A stretch of 64,000 nt of DNA from NCBI RefSeq assembly GCF_043641665.1, contig NC_092193.1, forward strand, positions 5,546,001-5,610,000, written 5' to 3'. The notes under the pieces are model-generated. The model was not told the DNA's origin. It saw nothing but the letters and a program-made list of their open reading frames with translations, and ran no database searches. Numbering within the stretch: position 1 is the stretch's first letter; the number at the start of each line of letters is the position of its first letter. Both the position numbers and the translations under genes were made by a program. The DNA is from Enoplosus armatus (taxonomy: Eukaryota > Chordata > Actinopteri > Centrarchiformes > Enoplosidae). Of the stretch, positions 48,920 through 59,627 are shown piece after piece.

Positions 48920-49925
48920 GAAAAAATGCACCATTGCAAGTAAAAGTTCTGCATTCAAAATTCTACTTAAGTGAAAGCGAATTATTAGTAAAATGTGCCA
49001 AAAGTAAAACCACTTGTTCTGCAGTAAAATGGCTCTTGAGACTGTTATATTATTATTATTATTATTATTATATATGATGTTATTAGATTGTTAATACTGA
49101 TGTATTAATGAGCAAGTAGCATTTTAGAGTTGTAGCTGGTTGAGGTGGAGCTAATTTTAACTTCTTAATATGTTTCCAAACCTGGGGGCCACAAGACAAA
49201 CCTGAGGGGTCGTGAGAGGATTAATAAAAGTAAGAAAGAAGAAAAAACAAAGTTCTCTTGTATGAATTTTTAGACTCTTCTCCAACCGTTGCTTTTTTTG
49301 TGTGAAATATTTGCGATATCCTTTTACTTCTTTGAGTTTGAGCGAATGAATACGTGTTTCCATCCATTACATCTGTTACATGAATACTAGAAACTGGGCA
49401 CATCGAGATAAACAGTTGGGTGGAAGAGGGTGCAGTGAGATGATGTAATTAAAGAAACGTGATTCGAGTTAGGTTACAGTCTCCTCATCCACACAGTAAG
49501 TCTGTTTCACCTCAGCCAAGCATAAACACTCTTCTGTACTATGCTGCTTTTTTTTTTACTTTTGGCATTTTCACTCTGGTTTTTTTAATGTGCAAATTGT
49601 AAATACACATAAAAACAGGTGGATGGAAAGATATCTTGACATCTAAAACCTGACAAAAGGCGCCCTAACTAGACACTGCCTATTCGTAAGGGGGACACAA
49701 GCCAAAAATTCAAGAAACCACTGATTGAATCTATATCTATCTTACTCTGTGAAGTTAATAGTTACTATAGCTGTCAGATTTATCGAGTGGAGCAAAAAGT
49801 ATATAATAATTCCCTCTGAAATGTAGTAGATGTATAAAGTTGCATAGAACGGAAATACTAAAGTAAAGTACTGTAAAACTGTACTTGAATAAATGTAATT
49901 ATTTACTTTCCACCGCTGACATACT
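48920..49925 (+). mobile_element. Dispersed repeat family C, near full-length but interrupted copy
   Basis: The first part (48920-49165) has TTCTGCAGTAAAATGGCTCT, an ATT-rich stretch and TAGCTGGTTGAGGTGGAGCT. The last part (49735-49925) has TTCCCTCTGAAATGTAGTAG and ends TTACTTTCCACCGCTG. About 570 bases between them do not match the family. They begin with a TTTCCAAACCTGGGGGCCAC block of another repeat, so a later insertion is likely. Confidence 0.7.
49047..49070 (+). repeat. (ATT)n microsatellite in family-C repeat
   Basis: About eight units at the place where this family usually has an AT-rich stretch. Confidence 0.9.
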
Positions 49926-51194
49926 GTAGAGACGTACACCAACACACACACACACACTAACACAGAGAGATGGCGAGACACATTCACGTGTCCTGCTTGC
50001 CAACATGAAATCTGTCGCCTCCCAGGAGATTCTTCCTGCTTGACGAATGTTGTCGCTGGCAGCTGGTGTTTTATGCACTCACACACACACACACATACCC
50101 ACGCACACCCTTTTTGGTTACTGTGTCTCATTATCCTCTTTTTCAGCACATAATGGACACACTCCAGCTAGAATATTTAGTATTGAAAACGTTTTCAGAG
50201 GGAAGCAGAGCTTTCCCCCCCACATAGGGACGGTGGTATTGGCAATGTATTATTGATGTCTTCTTTTTGTTTTTCTTGAGCTTGTTGTTATATTGCGAGA
50301 ACACAACAGTAATTGCTCCTTTGGGATTTAGCTTGACGGGATTTATTACACTTGCACTCCAAGATTTAACAGCCAGTCTCCAGACTGGAAGAAGAAGTTT
50401 TTGCGTTGGTGTGAAAATTGCCTGTTTGCCCTTGTTCACAACAAACTTGTCATCTCGAGTTTGACGGTTAACAGTTCGCCTGAGTGCCATATTCAAATTT
50501 CCTCCCGCTGTCCCTACCCATGCATATATTCGGCTTCACGCTAGGATTATGCTGCACCTTTTATCTTTCAGTTTCATTTTCAACTCGCCGCATCTTGTGT
50601 AGAAAAGGGACTTTTTTGCAGTGCAGGGGTGGACGTGATGTGAACATGAAGTAGTGGCGTACACCTCGTGCTCATCTCCTCCAAGTCATTACCCTCACCT
50701 GACTTCTCTTAACAAGATCATCTTCTCGTCATCGATTCAGTCCATTGTTTACCTCGCTGCGCTGGGCGATAACCACGCGTATCAGTCCCAACAGCTGATC
50801 TGAGAGGATTATGGGAACATATCAGCCCACCACATCGATAAACGGTGTGATGATGAAGGCTGCCGTGAGCCCTCAAACGCAGCGCTGACTTCAGGTGTCG
50901 GGAAGGGAAATCCTGCAGATGTTTTAATGATGTTTGCGAAGCCGTCGCATAATGACCTTATCTGATGTCATAACTTCGGCGGCTGTGAAGCGAGCGAGTG
51001 TGCGTTTCTAACTTTCCCTCATCAAAGGATGCCCCTGAAATCCCTGCGTGTCTCTCTGAAGGCCCTGCCCTACATTTCTTGGTCTCCAAAGTGCTTCTTT
51101 CTCTGACAGCCACTCCTTTTTCTTGCTCCTCTTTTTCATCTATCAGATTGCCTTTCATTTTCCTCCCCTCCTCAGCCCGCCTCTGTCTGTCACG

Positions 51195-51218
51195 CCCCCC
51201 CCCCCCCCCCCCCCCCCC
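51195..51218 (+). repeat. Homopolymer of 24 C
   Basis: An uninterrupted run of C in a CT-rich stretch of st6galnac5 intron 2. Such a run is prone to length errors in sequencing and could form an i-motif, or a G-quadruplex on the other strand. Confidence 0.9.
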
Positions 51219-51710
51219 TTCAACGTCCTCACATCTTTCTGCCTCCCTCTCTCTTCCTAATGTCCCTCTGTCATTTCCTCCTGCCTTTTTCCTCCTCCTC
51301 CACTCGCCACCTCCTGCTGCAATTTTAGAGCAAAAAGAGGGGAGAGATTCCTTGACCTGGTAAATTGCACCTCATCTTTTGTATTCATGCCAAGGTAATC
51401 ATTCCTACAGGGATGTGCTTGTGTGGTCCTCACAGCAGCAGCTCTCTCCTCCTCTATCTGGGTGGAGGTTATGGGGACAAGCAGTGCCTGCATCATTGTA
51501 CAGTCTGCACTGGCGGCTGGAAGGCTGATATGGAGCCAATTAAGCCAAAGGAGTGTGTGTTGTAACACAGTGCAACCAGATTCTCTCCACACTCCTACTG
51601 GCTTGACACGTCGGGCTGCCTGGGTCCGGTCTTTCCAGCAGCTCATACCAATAGAAACTCACGGCAAGTGTTCTCCTGCCCGGGTCACCCAACACCGGAG
51701 GAGGTGAGGA

Positions 51711-51741
51711 AGAGGAGGAGGAGGAGGAGGAGGAGGAGGAA
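51711..51741 (+). repeat. (AGG)n microsatellite
   Basis: About ten GAG/AGG units in a longer purine-rich stretch (51690-51760), st6galnac5 intron 2. Confidence 0.9.
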
Positions 51742-53269
51742 AGAGAGAAAGAAAGAAACAAGGGGCAGTATGCTTTTCTTCTCACCTTTCCATGCAGGTG
51801 GTGAGGACGGTTAAGGTTTAATGACAGAGTCCTGCCTTCAGGGCAGAGTCGGCCCGCACATGAGCTGCAGAGGTGTTTGGGTTACAAGGGCGTTTTTGAT
51901 TGGGGAGGCAGTGCAACGGAGTCGAGTGCGATACAGAACTGAAGCTGTGGATTCAGTGTGGGTGGAGGCAATAATAGCAATACCTGTAATGTTCTGTAGC
52001 ATTGAAGTAAAGTTTTGTTGAGACAGTCTCATGAGCTACGACTGACTGTGGTCGGTTTTGAGGCCATAAATTGTTTTCTTTTAGGATATATTATATTTTT
52101 ATATGAAGCAGTGTCCTCTTTTGTGAGCCCTTGTCTTAATAACTTGTCTGACTGTAAGCAGTGTATTCGAGCGATGCTGCAGTTTGTTGTGTGGTGGAGT
52201 GATATTGTACAAAACCGTTTACTGTTACAATAGTTACTTCTCCATTTCCAAACACAGTGCGTCAGAGTTTCTACTGAACATCTGCAAAGTCAAACAGGAA
52301 CAAAGGGGAACTCTTGATTTGCAAGTCTGCTGGAGATCACACCGAAACTGGAAACACTGGCTTGAATTAGTCGCGTCGTGTCGGCTTCAACAAAAACGAA
52401 TAAGAGAAGTAGCAAATACTCGCAGGTGTGATGCGACTGTACCTTGAGACTTTTTGTGGCTGGATGAACACGTCATGCTACTTTCACCTTTGCTGCTGAA
52501 CGTAAAACAAGTTTAATTTGCTGTTTTCCTCTTGAGGACGGTCATTATTTGTATGAGCACAAGAAGTTGCTTATCAGGAAAACGTAACCGCAGGTGGTTT
52601 TAGATGTTTTAGCAAACAACAAATGGTCTTTTGCTGGCGAGGAGAGTCTCAATATGTACCACACTCCCTAAGCTTTCTTCAGAATAGAAACATGTAGCAG
52701 ACAGGAGTGAAGAAGAGCCACAGAGGGATGTTAACAATGTGGTATTAATACTTATTTCCAACTGATAGGACGGCCAACTATCATCCTCCTAAAAAGAATA
52801 GTGTAAAAGATTTGGTTCACTCAAAGAAAGGACACTTCATTAGAGGAAACTTTGTGTCATAGTTTGATGCAAGATGAATTTCAAAAACACTGCTGCTTTG
52901 TTCATTTGATTTAAGACGCCTCATTACTAATAAAACAAGGGCTGCTAATATGCTGCTTTAGACTTTATTCAGTTTATTTGACACCGTCAATTTATCCATC
53001 AAGTTTTTATGAGCTGCATCGTTTTTGTTTTCCACATTATTTTCATACATTATCCTAGTCGATATTTGTGTCTCCCACTCAGGCTACAACAGTCTTCTAT
53101 TATCTGCCCTTTTATAAATGAACAAAAACAGCATGAGGTTCTGTTTTACACTCGCCAGGCTACTGAACTGTCACATCAATTTAGGAGCCAGTGTCTGAAT
53201 TTTTCTGGTTGTGAGTTTGATTTGTAGGATGCAGTTTTTTGGTTCAAAAGTATCAGATGTATTTTGCTG

Positions 53270-53270
<1 letters not shown>

Positions 53271-53322
<52 letters not shown>

Positions 53323-53352
53323 CGTGAGCGTGAGTGTGAGCGTGAGTGTGTG
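53271..53352 (+). repeat. (TG)n microsatellite with AGCG variants
   Basis: An uninterrupted TG run to about 53320 is followed by GAGCGTGAGTGTGA-type variants. It faces the CA run at 53470-53531. Confidence 0.95.
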
Positions 53353-53468
53353 TCCTGTTAAACTGTTGCATCCCTCTCCAATGGCCGTACACTTTTACTT
53401 TGATCACAAACATGTGCACACAGACGCACATTAAATCCTCACTCTGTAGCACTGAATGTGTTGAATCC

Positions 53469-53469
<1 letters not shown>

Positions 53470-53531
<62 letters not shown>
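53470..53531 (+). repeat. (CA)n microsatellite
   Basis: About thirty uninterrupted CA units, the longest dinucleotide run in the window. It is complementary to the TG run about 120 bases upstream. Confidence 0.95.
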
Positions 53532-53533
<2 letters not shown>

Positions 53534-54711
53534 CTGCTTGCTTTGAAGATCAGAGCTCAGCCACCAGTCTCTCCTCTTCTTCAAACGCTCTGGATGATTC
53601 AGGTCTTGTTTCAACCAGTGTCCCCCCTCCCCGTCAGAACAAGATCATCAGCCATGTCACTCTCAAAAAAAACACTCTCAACCTCCATCAAGGAATTTTC
53701 ATTAGTCTGTTTTTCAGGGCAGATGCTGTTTTTCGTTTTTTTTTCTGAAGTAGATAATTGCCCTCCATCAAAGATGTCTTCTTTTCAAGGTGCTCACAGA
53801 AAAAACTCTGCCCTAATTAAGACCAGAGCGTCGGAGCAGCCGGCGCTGCCAACCTGGAGTGCGACTGCTGACCGCTGGAATCCCTAATTGCCCTTGTTAC
53901 AATATCCACTCACTCCTTCTCTTCCCTCCTCCTCTTCCTCCTCTTCCCCTCGTCTTCATTAGGCTCGCTCCCCATCTCGGCTCTCTCTAATGACTGGTCA
54001 AACGTGCATGCTGGACAAACGGCTCCAAATAAGCCCTCCTCTATCGACTCTGCCCTGCAGCACTCAACCTGTGTGCACTCGTGCTCATCAGCACAATAGA
54101 AGCAGGTTTGATTCTCCTCTAAATAGAGCGTCTTCACCGCTTAGAGCTGGTGCCTCCAGCTGTTGAGATTTTACTCTAATTGGTAACTGCACTGGTACCG
54201 CCACTCCCACCCTCTCCTTCGTCGCTGCTATCGACTCTAAATGGCGTTTTGTTTTTCTCTTCGTTAATTCTCTATTCATTCAGTCTATCCTCCATCCATT
54301 TAAAGTCTTTATCCTTGCATTTCCCTCTTCCTCTTCTCCTTTTCATCATCTCATATCATTGAATTGCACATTTTGACTCTCACAGTAGGAACCAGCTTAA
54401 GAAATTAACTTATTTTTTAGGGCATTTGTGTCCCTTTTTATCTGATTTTGTAGCTTTTTTTATATAGCCTTTTTACAGGCAATTTGACTGAATAATGAAA
54501 TAATGTATTAGCATTGCAAATATCTACTCGATCCATGCCTCTGAGATTTGTTTTAACTTTACTCTGCTATTAGAAACAGCTGGCTTTACTAAGGCTTGTG
54601 GTGACAGGGCTCAGTCACGCTGAAATCTTGTTTTTTTTTTTTAACTATGCAGTAAAATATCACGCTTGATGGACTGCCGTTTTAAACTTTGTACAGGTTT
54701 CCAGAGGATAC

Positions 54712-54925
54712 TTAATGGTGATCCCCTGACTTTACCTCTAGCGCCACCATGAGGTTAATATTTGTTGTTTTGTGTGAAAACTGTAATGTGGATTGCCATG
54801 AAATTTGGTTCACACGTTCATGCTTCCTTATGGTCAGCAAATATTAGCATTCTAACACACTAAGCTAATGAACATGGTGAATATTATACCTGCTAAACAT
54901 CAGCATGTTAGCATTGTCATTCATC
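54712..54925 (-). mobile_element. Dispersed repeat family A, copy 5
   Basis: Plus-strand blocks CTCTAGCGCCACCATGAGGT and CTGCTAAACATCAGCATGTT are the reverse complements of the family-A blocks seen near 41.5-41.9 kb. Confidence 0.75.
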
Positions 54926-56819
54926 TGTACTGTGATTGGTCAGCATGGGCTGCTTTTTTAAGTTTTAAGAAAGGCTCTGTTTCAGTTTCAGTAACACCTA
55001 ACAGAGCCATTTCCACCGCAGACCTTCTGCTCACTGCGACCCCGAAAATGACTGAATACACTGAATGCAGAATATTCTGATATTCAGTGATGAAACAGGG
55101 CCTTTCCGCACTTACTCACCCTTACATCCAGTTACTGTGGGAGTATAGTTGAAGCAGGAGGTCATATATAATACATTCGTATAAAGTTGATCCAAACCTA
55201 CACTGTAGTTTAAGTATAAATGTTTCTCCTCTTGGCCGTGCGGCGCCAACATTTTGTAGTGCTACAGGCTGCGTCTTCTGATCGAAACTCGCTCTGTTTG
55301 TCCTCGTCCATATGACACAGGAGAATGTGACCCACCAGTCACAAAAGGGCCATGGGGGACAAAAGCTGCATTCACAACCCAGTGAGCAACACATGAGCAG
55401 GGTGACATACAATAAAAGATACTTGTATGTATATTGAGGTCATAATTTCCCCCTTTTTTCTTTTTTCAAGAACTTATGAAGAGCATTTTTGCTTCAAGCA
55501 ACCATCAATTTCTGACTGTGGGTAGAAGCCTCTTCTGAGGAGGATATAGAAAACAAAGGCGTCTTTGACAAGCCTAAAGGTCAGCCCGGAGGAGGTTGAA
55601 AATGCGGGTATTTCGGGGCGATACTAGACAACCAGACAGTATCCTGCTGGACTGGATGATTGCTGCCTCTCAATGCTCACATTTGCCGGCCATATCCTCC
55701 ATTTCGCATCCTTAAAGACAGGGCATCCTCACTAAGCCCCCGCTCGATCCCCCTTGCTACTGCATTCAGCCACACAAAATCAATAACAACACTCGAATGC
55801 TATTTCTCCGCTCTGAGGGGGTATAGCGTGCGTCAAGCGTAATGGTTCACTGCAGTGTAAGTATGTCTTTTCCTCAAGGGACGCAGCTGGGTCTGGAAAG
55901 GGAGGGGGGATGAGTCGGGTTAGGAATTAAAGCTGATTTCATGCCCCCTTAAGACCCATGTGAGTTCTAACCACCAATTATTGCCTGTGTTACCCATGGG
56001 CAGCGAAGGTCTCTGAGCGCTGGCTACGAAGCCAATCAGGCCGGCCGATCTGCTCGATTTTTTCTATCTACAAGCACAAAGTAATAATGTGCAATTATAT
56101 GATGGCTTTTATTCCTCCGTGTTCTTTAATTACACACAGTCTCCAAATGCCACTCAATAATACCAGGCTTCTGGCTGTCCAAAACAGCCTTAATAACAGC
56201 GGGAACACATTTTCAATGGCGAGCATCATGTTTATTCAGTGCTTGAATCAACACCAGAACACTATCTGGCAGCACAACGTCTCTCTTTGGTCCCCACCCA
56301 CCCCATCTCCCTCTGCTCTCAAGGATACCGCCTCCCCAGGTGGTCTGGGACCGAGCTGCCTTTCCCTTTCATCCCCTCCACCATCTCTCAAGGTTAATCC
56401 CTGCAGCTCTGACAGCCATGTTTTCCTCGGGTCAGGAAGTCGGGCAGGGTGAGCGGCGGGCAGGCAGTGATGTCTCATGCAGCCCTGTGAAGGACAGGCT
56501 CGCTCGAAGCAGAGGAGGGCTCAGATGCCGACAGAATGAGGAAACAGAGGAGGGCGGCCGCTGCCGTCTGCGGTTGACGCGGCGGCAGGCGGAGCAGAGA
56601 TGCGACTGGCGGTTTTTGTACTTTTACTAGGCCACTGTGGATGGATGCATAGGCTGAATGAAACCAGGACAGGCTCCTGGTGTGTTCCACAAGTGGGACA
56701 AGGTTACCCTTCATCCCTCTTAGGCTGGAAGTCGCACTCTGAAATGAAAAATGATTTTGTCGTTCTGTGAGCTAATGAGCAAGTAGTACGCTGACTCGGT
56801 CCAGCCTCTCAAATGGGAG

Positions 56820-56925
56820 GCTTTACTGGTTTTCTCTGTTTGCTGTGATAGTAAATTGAACTTCTTTGGTTTTTGGACTGTTGGTCGGACAAAGCAAGAT
56901 GTTTTGTTCAGCACAGATAGTATTT
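56820..56925 (+). mobile_element. Dispersed repeat family E, partial copy 2
   Basis: TTTACTGGTTTTCTCTGTTT, then GGTTTTTGGACTGTTGGTCG and GACAAAGCAAGATG match the central part of the copy at 29.8 kb in the same orientation. Confidence 0.65.
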
Positions 56926-56992
56926 AGAGCTGCTTTGGCAGAATGGACACAACTCCAGCAGCAGGCATATGCCTCTAAATCCATTTCTAACC

Positions 56993-57040
56993 AGACATCA
57001 CTCAATTTGTAGAAGACATCTGCAAATTGAGTGACTGTCT
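56993..57040. repeat. Near-perfect inverted repeat (hairpin) in st6galnac5 intron 2
   Basis: The left arm 56993-57013 (AGACATCACTCAATTTGTAGA) pairs with 57019-57040 around a five-base loop. There is one G-T wobble and one bulged C at 57035, giving 21 pairs in 48 bases. The gene's own transcript would carry this hairpin. Function is unknown. Confidence 0.85.
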
Positions 57041-57499
57041 CAAAAATAAGAATGGCTTCTCGGAAAAGTGCAGCTCGACTGCGGAGAAATTAGTGTCTTC
57101 AGAAAAAAACATTTCCTGATACAGTTATTTTTCTTCTCTCTTGTCTGTTTGTATGCCTCCAGTGAGACAAAAAGCCTGATGGTAATCAGAATACATTATT
57201 TAGTTTGGATATTCACATTACTGATTGCAGCTTTGATCAGGTGATGTAACGGGACACTTTTAAAGAACCTTAACACCCGGAGTTTAGACGCAATAAATCT
57301 TCTAATTATGATCAAAGGTGTTTTGTTCTGTTAGAGAGAACAAAGCCGGTGATTTCAAATGCATAAATGATAGATGTGTTTTGAATTAGGAACCATTTAT
57401 TCCATGAATCATTGAGTGGAGCACAGTTTTCGCTGGAGTTTTGTCGAGGATAAATTCAAATTGAATGAAAGGAGTCGGGAGACGCTCACAGCCAGTTCT

Positions 57500-57521
57500 G
57501 AGGTAAACTACAGTTTACCTC
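57500..57521. repeat. Short palindrome
   Basis: GAGGTAAACT and its exact reverse complement AGTTTACCTC flank two bases. It lies in st6galnac5 intron 2, about 0.5 kb after the larger hairpin. Confidence 0.8.
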
Positions 57522-59181
57522 GACTTCATCGCCTCAACCCAAACCACCACATTGGATGGGTCACGTAATTCCAGCTGAAATGGAGAGCCTTGTCCAGACC
57601 ATCCAACCTATTTCTCGGTAATAGCCTGACCGAGCTCCCTGAAGAGGCCAATTCTGGCCAGCAAGGCCCACTTAAATTCTCCGTGAGACAGAGGAGGAGA
57701 GAATAGGGTCTGTGGAGCCACTTAAAAGCCCCTGGGTGAAAATGGGATTTCTGACCTGCTCCACTGGTGCTGCAGCTCTACAGCCAGATTGGCTGTCAAG
57801 GCGCTGCCAGGTGGGAGTGGTAGGGCGCGGGGAGGGGTGGGAGGAATGGATGGATGCTGCTGTTGATGGTGTAGACCGCCAGGACCTCATTAGCTCAACA
57901 TTTCATCAAACACTACGGCACCAGGGTGGCTCTCACTGCCTCCATATATCTCTTTCTCTTTCGCCATCTCTTCTTTTTTTTCCTTGTTTTAAGCCGCTTT
58001 CTTTTCTTCTCTCAGTCTCCTTCTCCATCTTTCCTCCCCTCCTCCTCCTCCTCAAGGTCTCATTAACTCGATGGGTCTGTTCTGCTGGTATTCTGCCACT
58101 AAGTCATAGTCAGAAGATGAGAATGATAATGACACATCCGCCCCACCACCGCCACACACACTCACACATCCAGCTATAATCATTTGTTCTTGTTAATGCC
58201 ATGAAAATGTACATTTGTCACGGCTATAAGAATGTAAATAAGCACCATATTTCTGCAGGGGGGATATTTCAGGGCGCATTACAGGACTCTGCTGGCCTGG
58301 TTTGCATATCTTTGATTTTCAGTGCAGAGGTCTGTGTGGAAGCAGAGTTACCCTCAAGCACACATACTAAGTCCATGCCTCACACACACACACACCTCCA
58401 CACACCAACATGTAGAGCAGCTTAACATACACAAATACAAATACAGGCCACACACTTGAACTGTACATGTACAAACATAAGACTTCCAGTGTTGTCTCAA
58501 ACAGTGGCTGCATCTCTTAACAACAACAGGGGACGATTGTCTGTGTAAAGAAATAAAACGGCAGAATAATTAATGTAATTTTTGTAATTACAGCGACAGA
58601 TGTCATTTAAATTGGAAATTATTCATTTTTGTGGCCAAGGTTCATATTTGATAAGAATTCAATATTGAATGTTATGCATCAGAAGTGTTGTTTTTGGAGG
58701 TAAACACACATTCCTCTGTTGTGTGCGAGCGGGAGAAAGATTTAAGGTGAATCCTTTGTAAGACCCCGGGCTTTCTACCTATCGCAAAGCAATATGACAA
58801 GCTACATATCCCCAGGAGGCTCTGTCACTACCCATTTGTCAACAAAGCATTTTCTTCCTCAAACACATAGTGAAGCTTTTTACCAAAGTTCCCTTAGGTG
58901 TGCATTCCTGTCTGCTTTGCATATTTCTGTATAAACCAGGGCTAAACAGAACTTTCAGAGCATTTTTGACTTCTTAAAATAAATAAAGAGTTAGTAGAGT
59001 TTATAACAAATATGGTGCAAAGCTAACATAAAAATTCAGCTGGCGGTTTTCAGCTGCTGGTGCTTCCACAGGGAATCAGGAGGCCAAATGTTTTGATGCA
59101 CACTACATATTTGTATGAGAAAGTTTGTTTTTTTTCCCTGTTTACTTCATGTTTTTTTCCTTTCTGGCTTCCATCAATCAG

Positions 59182-59594
59182 CCTCTCAGGATGCACTGCC
59201 AGACCTGCGCCCTGGTGACCAGCTCAGGTCACCTCATCGGAGGCGGCCGGGGTGAAGAGATCGACCGGGCCGAGTGCGTCATCCGCATGAACGACGCCCC
59301 CACCGCCAGGGGTTACGCCCGCGACGCCGGCCGCCGCACCTCCCTGCGCGTCATCGCTCACTCCAGCATGCAGAGGGTCCTGCGGAGTCGCCACGAGCTG
59401 CTCAATGCCAGCCAAGACACGGTGTTCATCTTCTGGGGCCCCAGCAGCTACATGAGGCGCGACGGGAAGGGTCTGGTGTACAACAACCTGAGACTGATGA
59501 ACCAGGTGCTGCCCAAACTCAAAGTCTACATCATCTCCTGGCAGAAGATGCTGCAGTTCGACGAGCTCTTCAAGAAGGAGACGGGCAAAGACAG
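59182..59594 (+). CDS. st6galnac5: st6galnac5, third coding exon (sialylmotif L)
   Basis: This is the main catalytic exon: 137 codons plus two bases, acceptor CAATCAG before 59182 and donor GTGAGG at 59595. It encodes residues 76-212 and begins PLRMHCQTCALVTSSGH. Sialylmotif L, the CMP-sialic acid binding region, runs from about Cys84 to Arg127 and includes CVIRMNDAP. Further family blocks follow: LRVIAHSS, FIFWGPSSYMRRDGKG and MLQFDELFKKETGKD. Asn150-Ala-Ser is a sequon where the human has Asn-Val-Ser. ST6GalNAc V makes GD1alpha from GM1b in the Golgi, mainly in brain in mammals. Third codon positions are strongly G/C, unlike the flanking intron. The sequence reads closer to ST6GALNAC5 than to ST6GALNAC6. 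Whether it is the a or b fish copy cannot be told here. Exons for motifs S, III and VS lie beyond the window. Confidence 0.93.
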
Positions 59595-59627
59595 GTGAGG
59601 GAAAGAGAGGAGGGCGTCACTGTCACA

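Larger units (their letters stand above)
36901..59181 (+). other. st6galnac5: st6galnac5 intron 2
   Basis: This 22.3-kb intron joins the stem exon to the sialylmotif-L exon in phase 0. I see no other exon. It holds a 21-bp-unit degenerate minisatellite near 37.8 kb, a SINE near 39.1 kb, family-A copies near 41.8 and 54.8 kb, a Tc1-like transposase remnant near 44.1 kb, family-C copies near 47.8 and 49-49.9 kb, G-rich and C-rich runs, facing TG and CA tracts near 53.4 kb and a strong hairpin at 56993-57040. Pyrimidine-rich and CT-rich stretches near 51.1, 54.0 and 58.0 kb give the longer random open frames. Confidence 0.8.
35852..59594 (+). other. st6galnac5: st6galnac5 gene, 5' part (exons join 35852-35866, 36691-36900, 59182-59594)
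   Basis: The three exons join in frame to give 212 complete residues plus a split arginine codon: tail, membrane anchor, stem and the N-terminal half of the catalytic domain. Intron 1 is 824 bp and intron 2 is about 22.3 kb, which is where most of the window's length goes. The gene lies head to tail behind st6galnac3. About 22.4 kb separates the st6galnac3 stop from this start codon. I found no exon for sialylmotif S between 59595 and 64000, so the gene is cut off by the window edge. Confidence 0.88.

Noticed and set aside
53171..53614. 147-codon minus-strand frame rich in Val-Cys and Thr-His
   Set aside because: It is the translation of TG and CA microsatellites.
57712..58179. 155-codon plus-strand frame in a CT-rich stretch
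   Set aside because: It has low-complexity Ser/Leu/Pro composition and no domain; it is intronic to st6galnac5.
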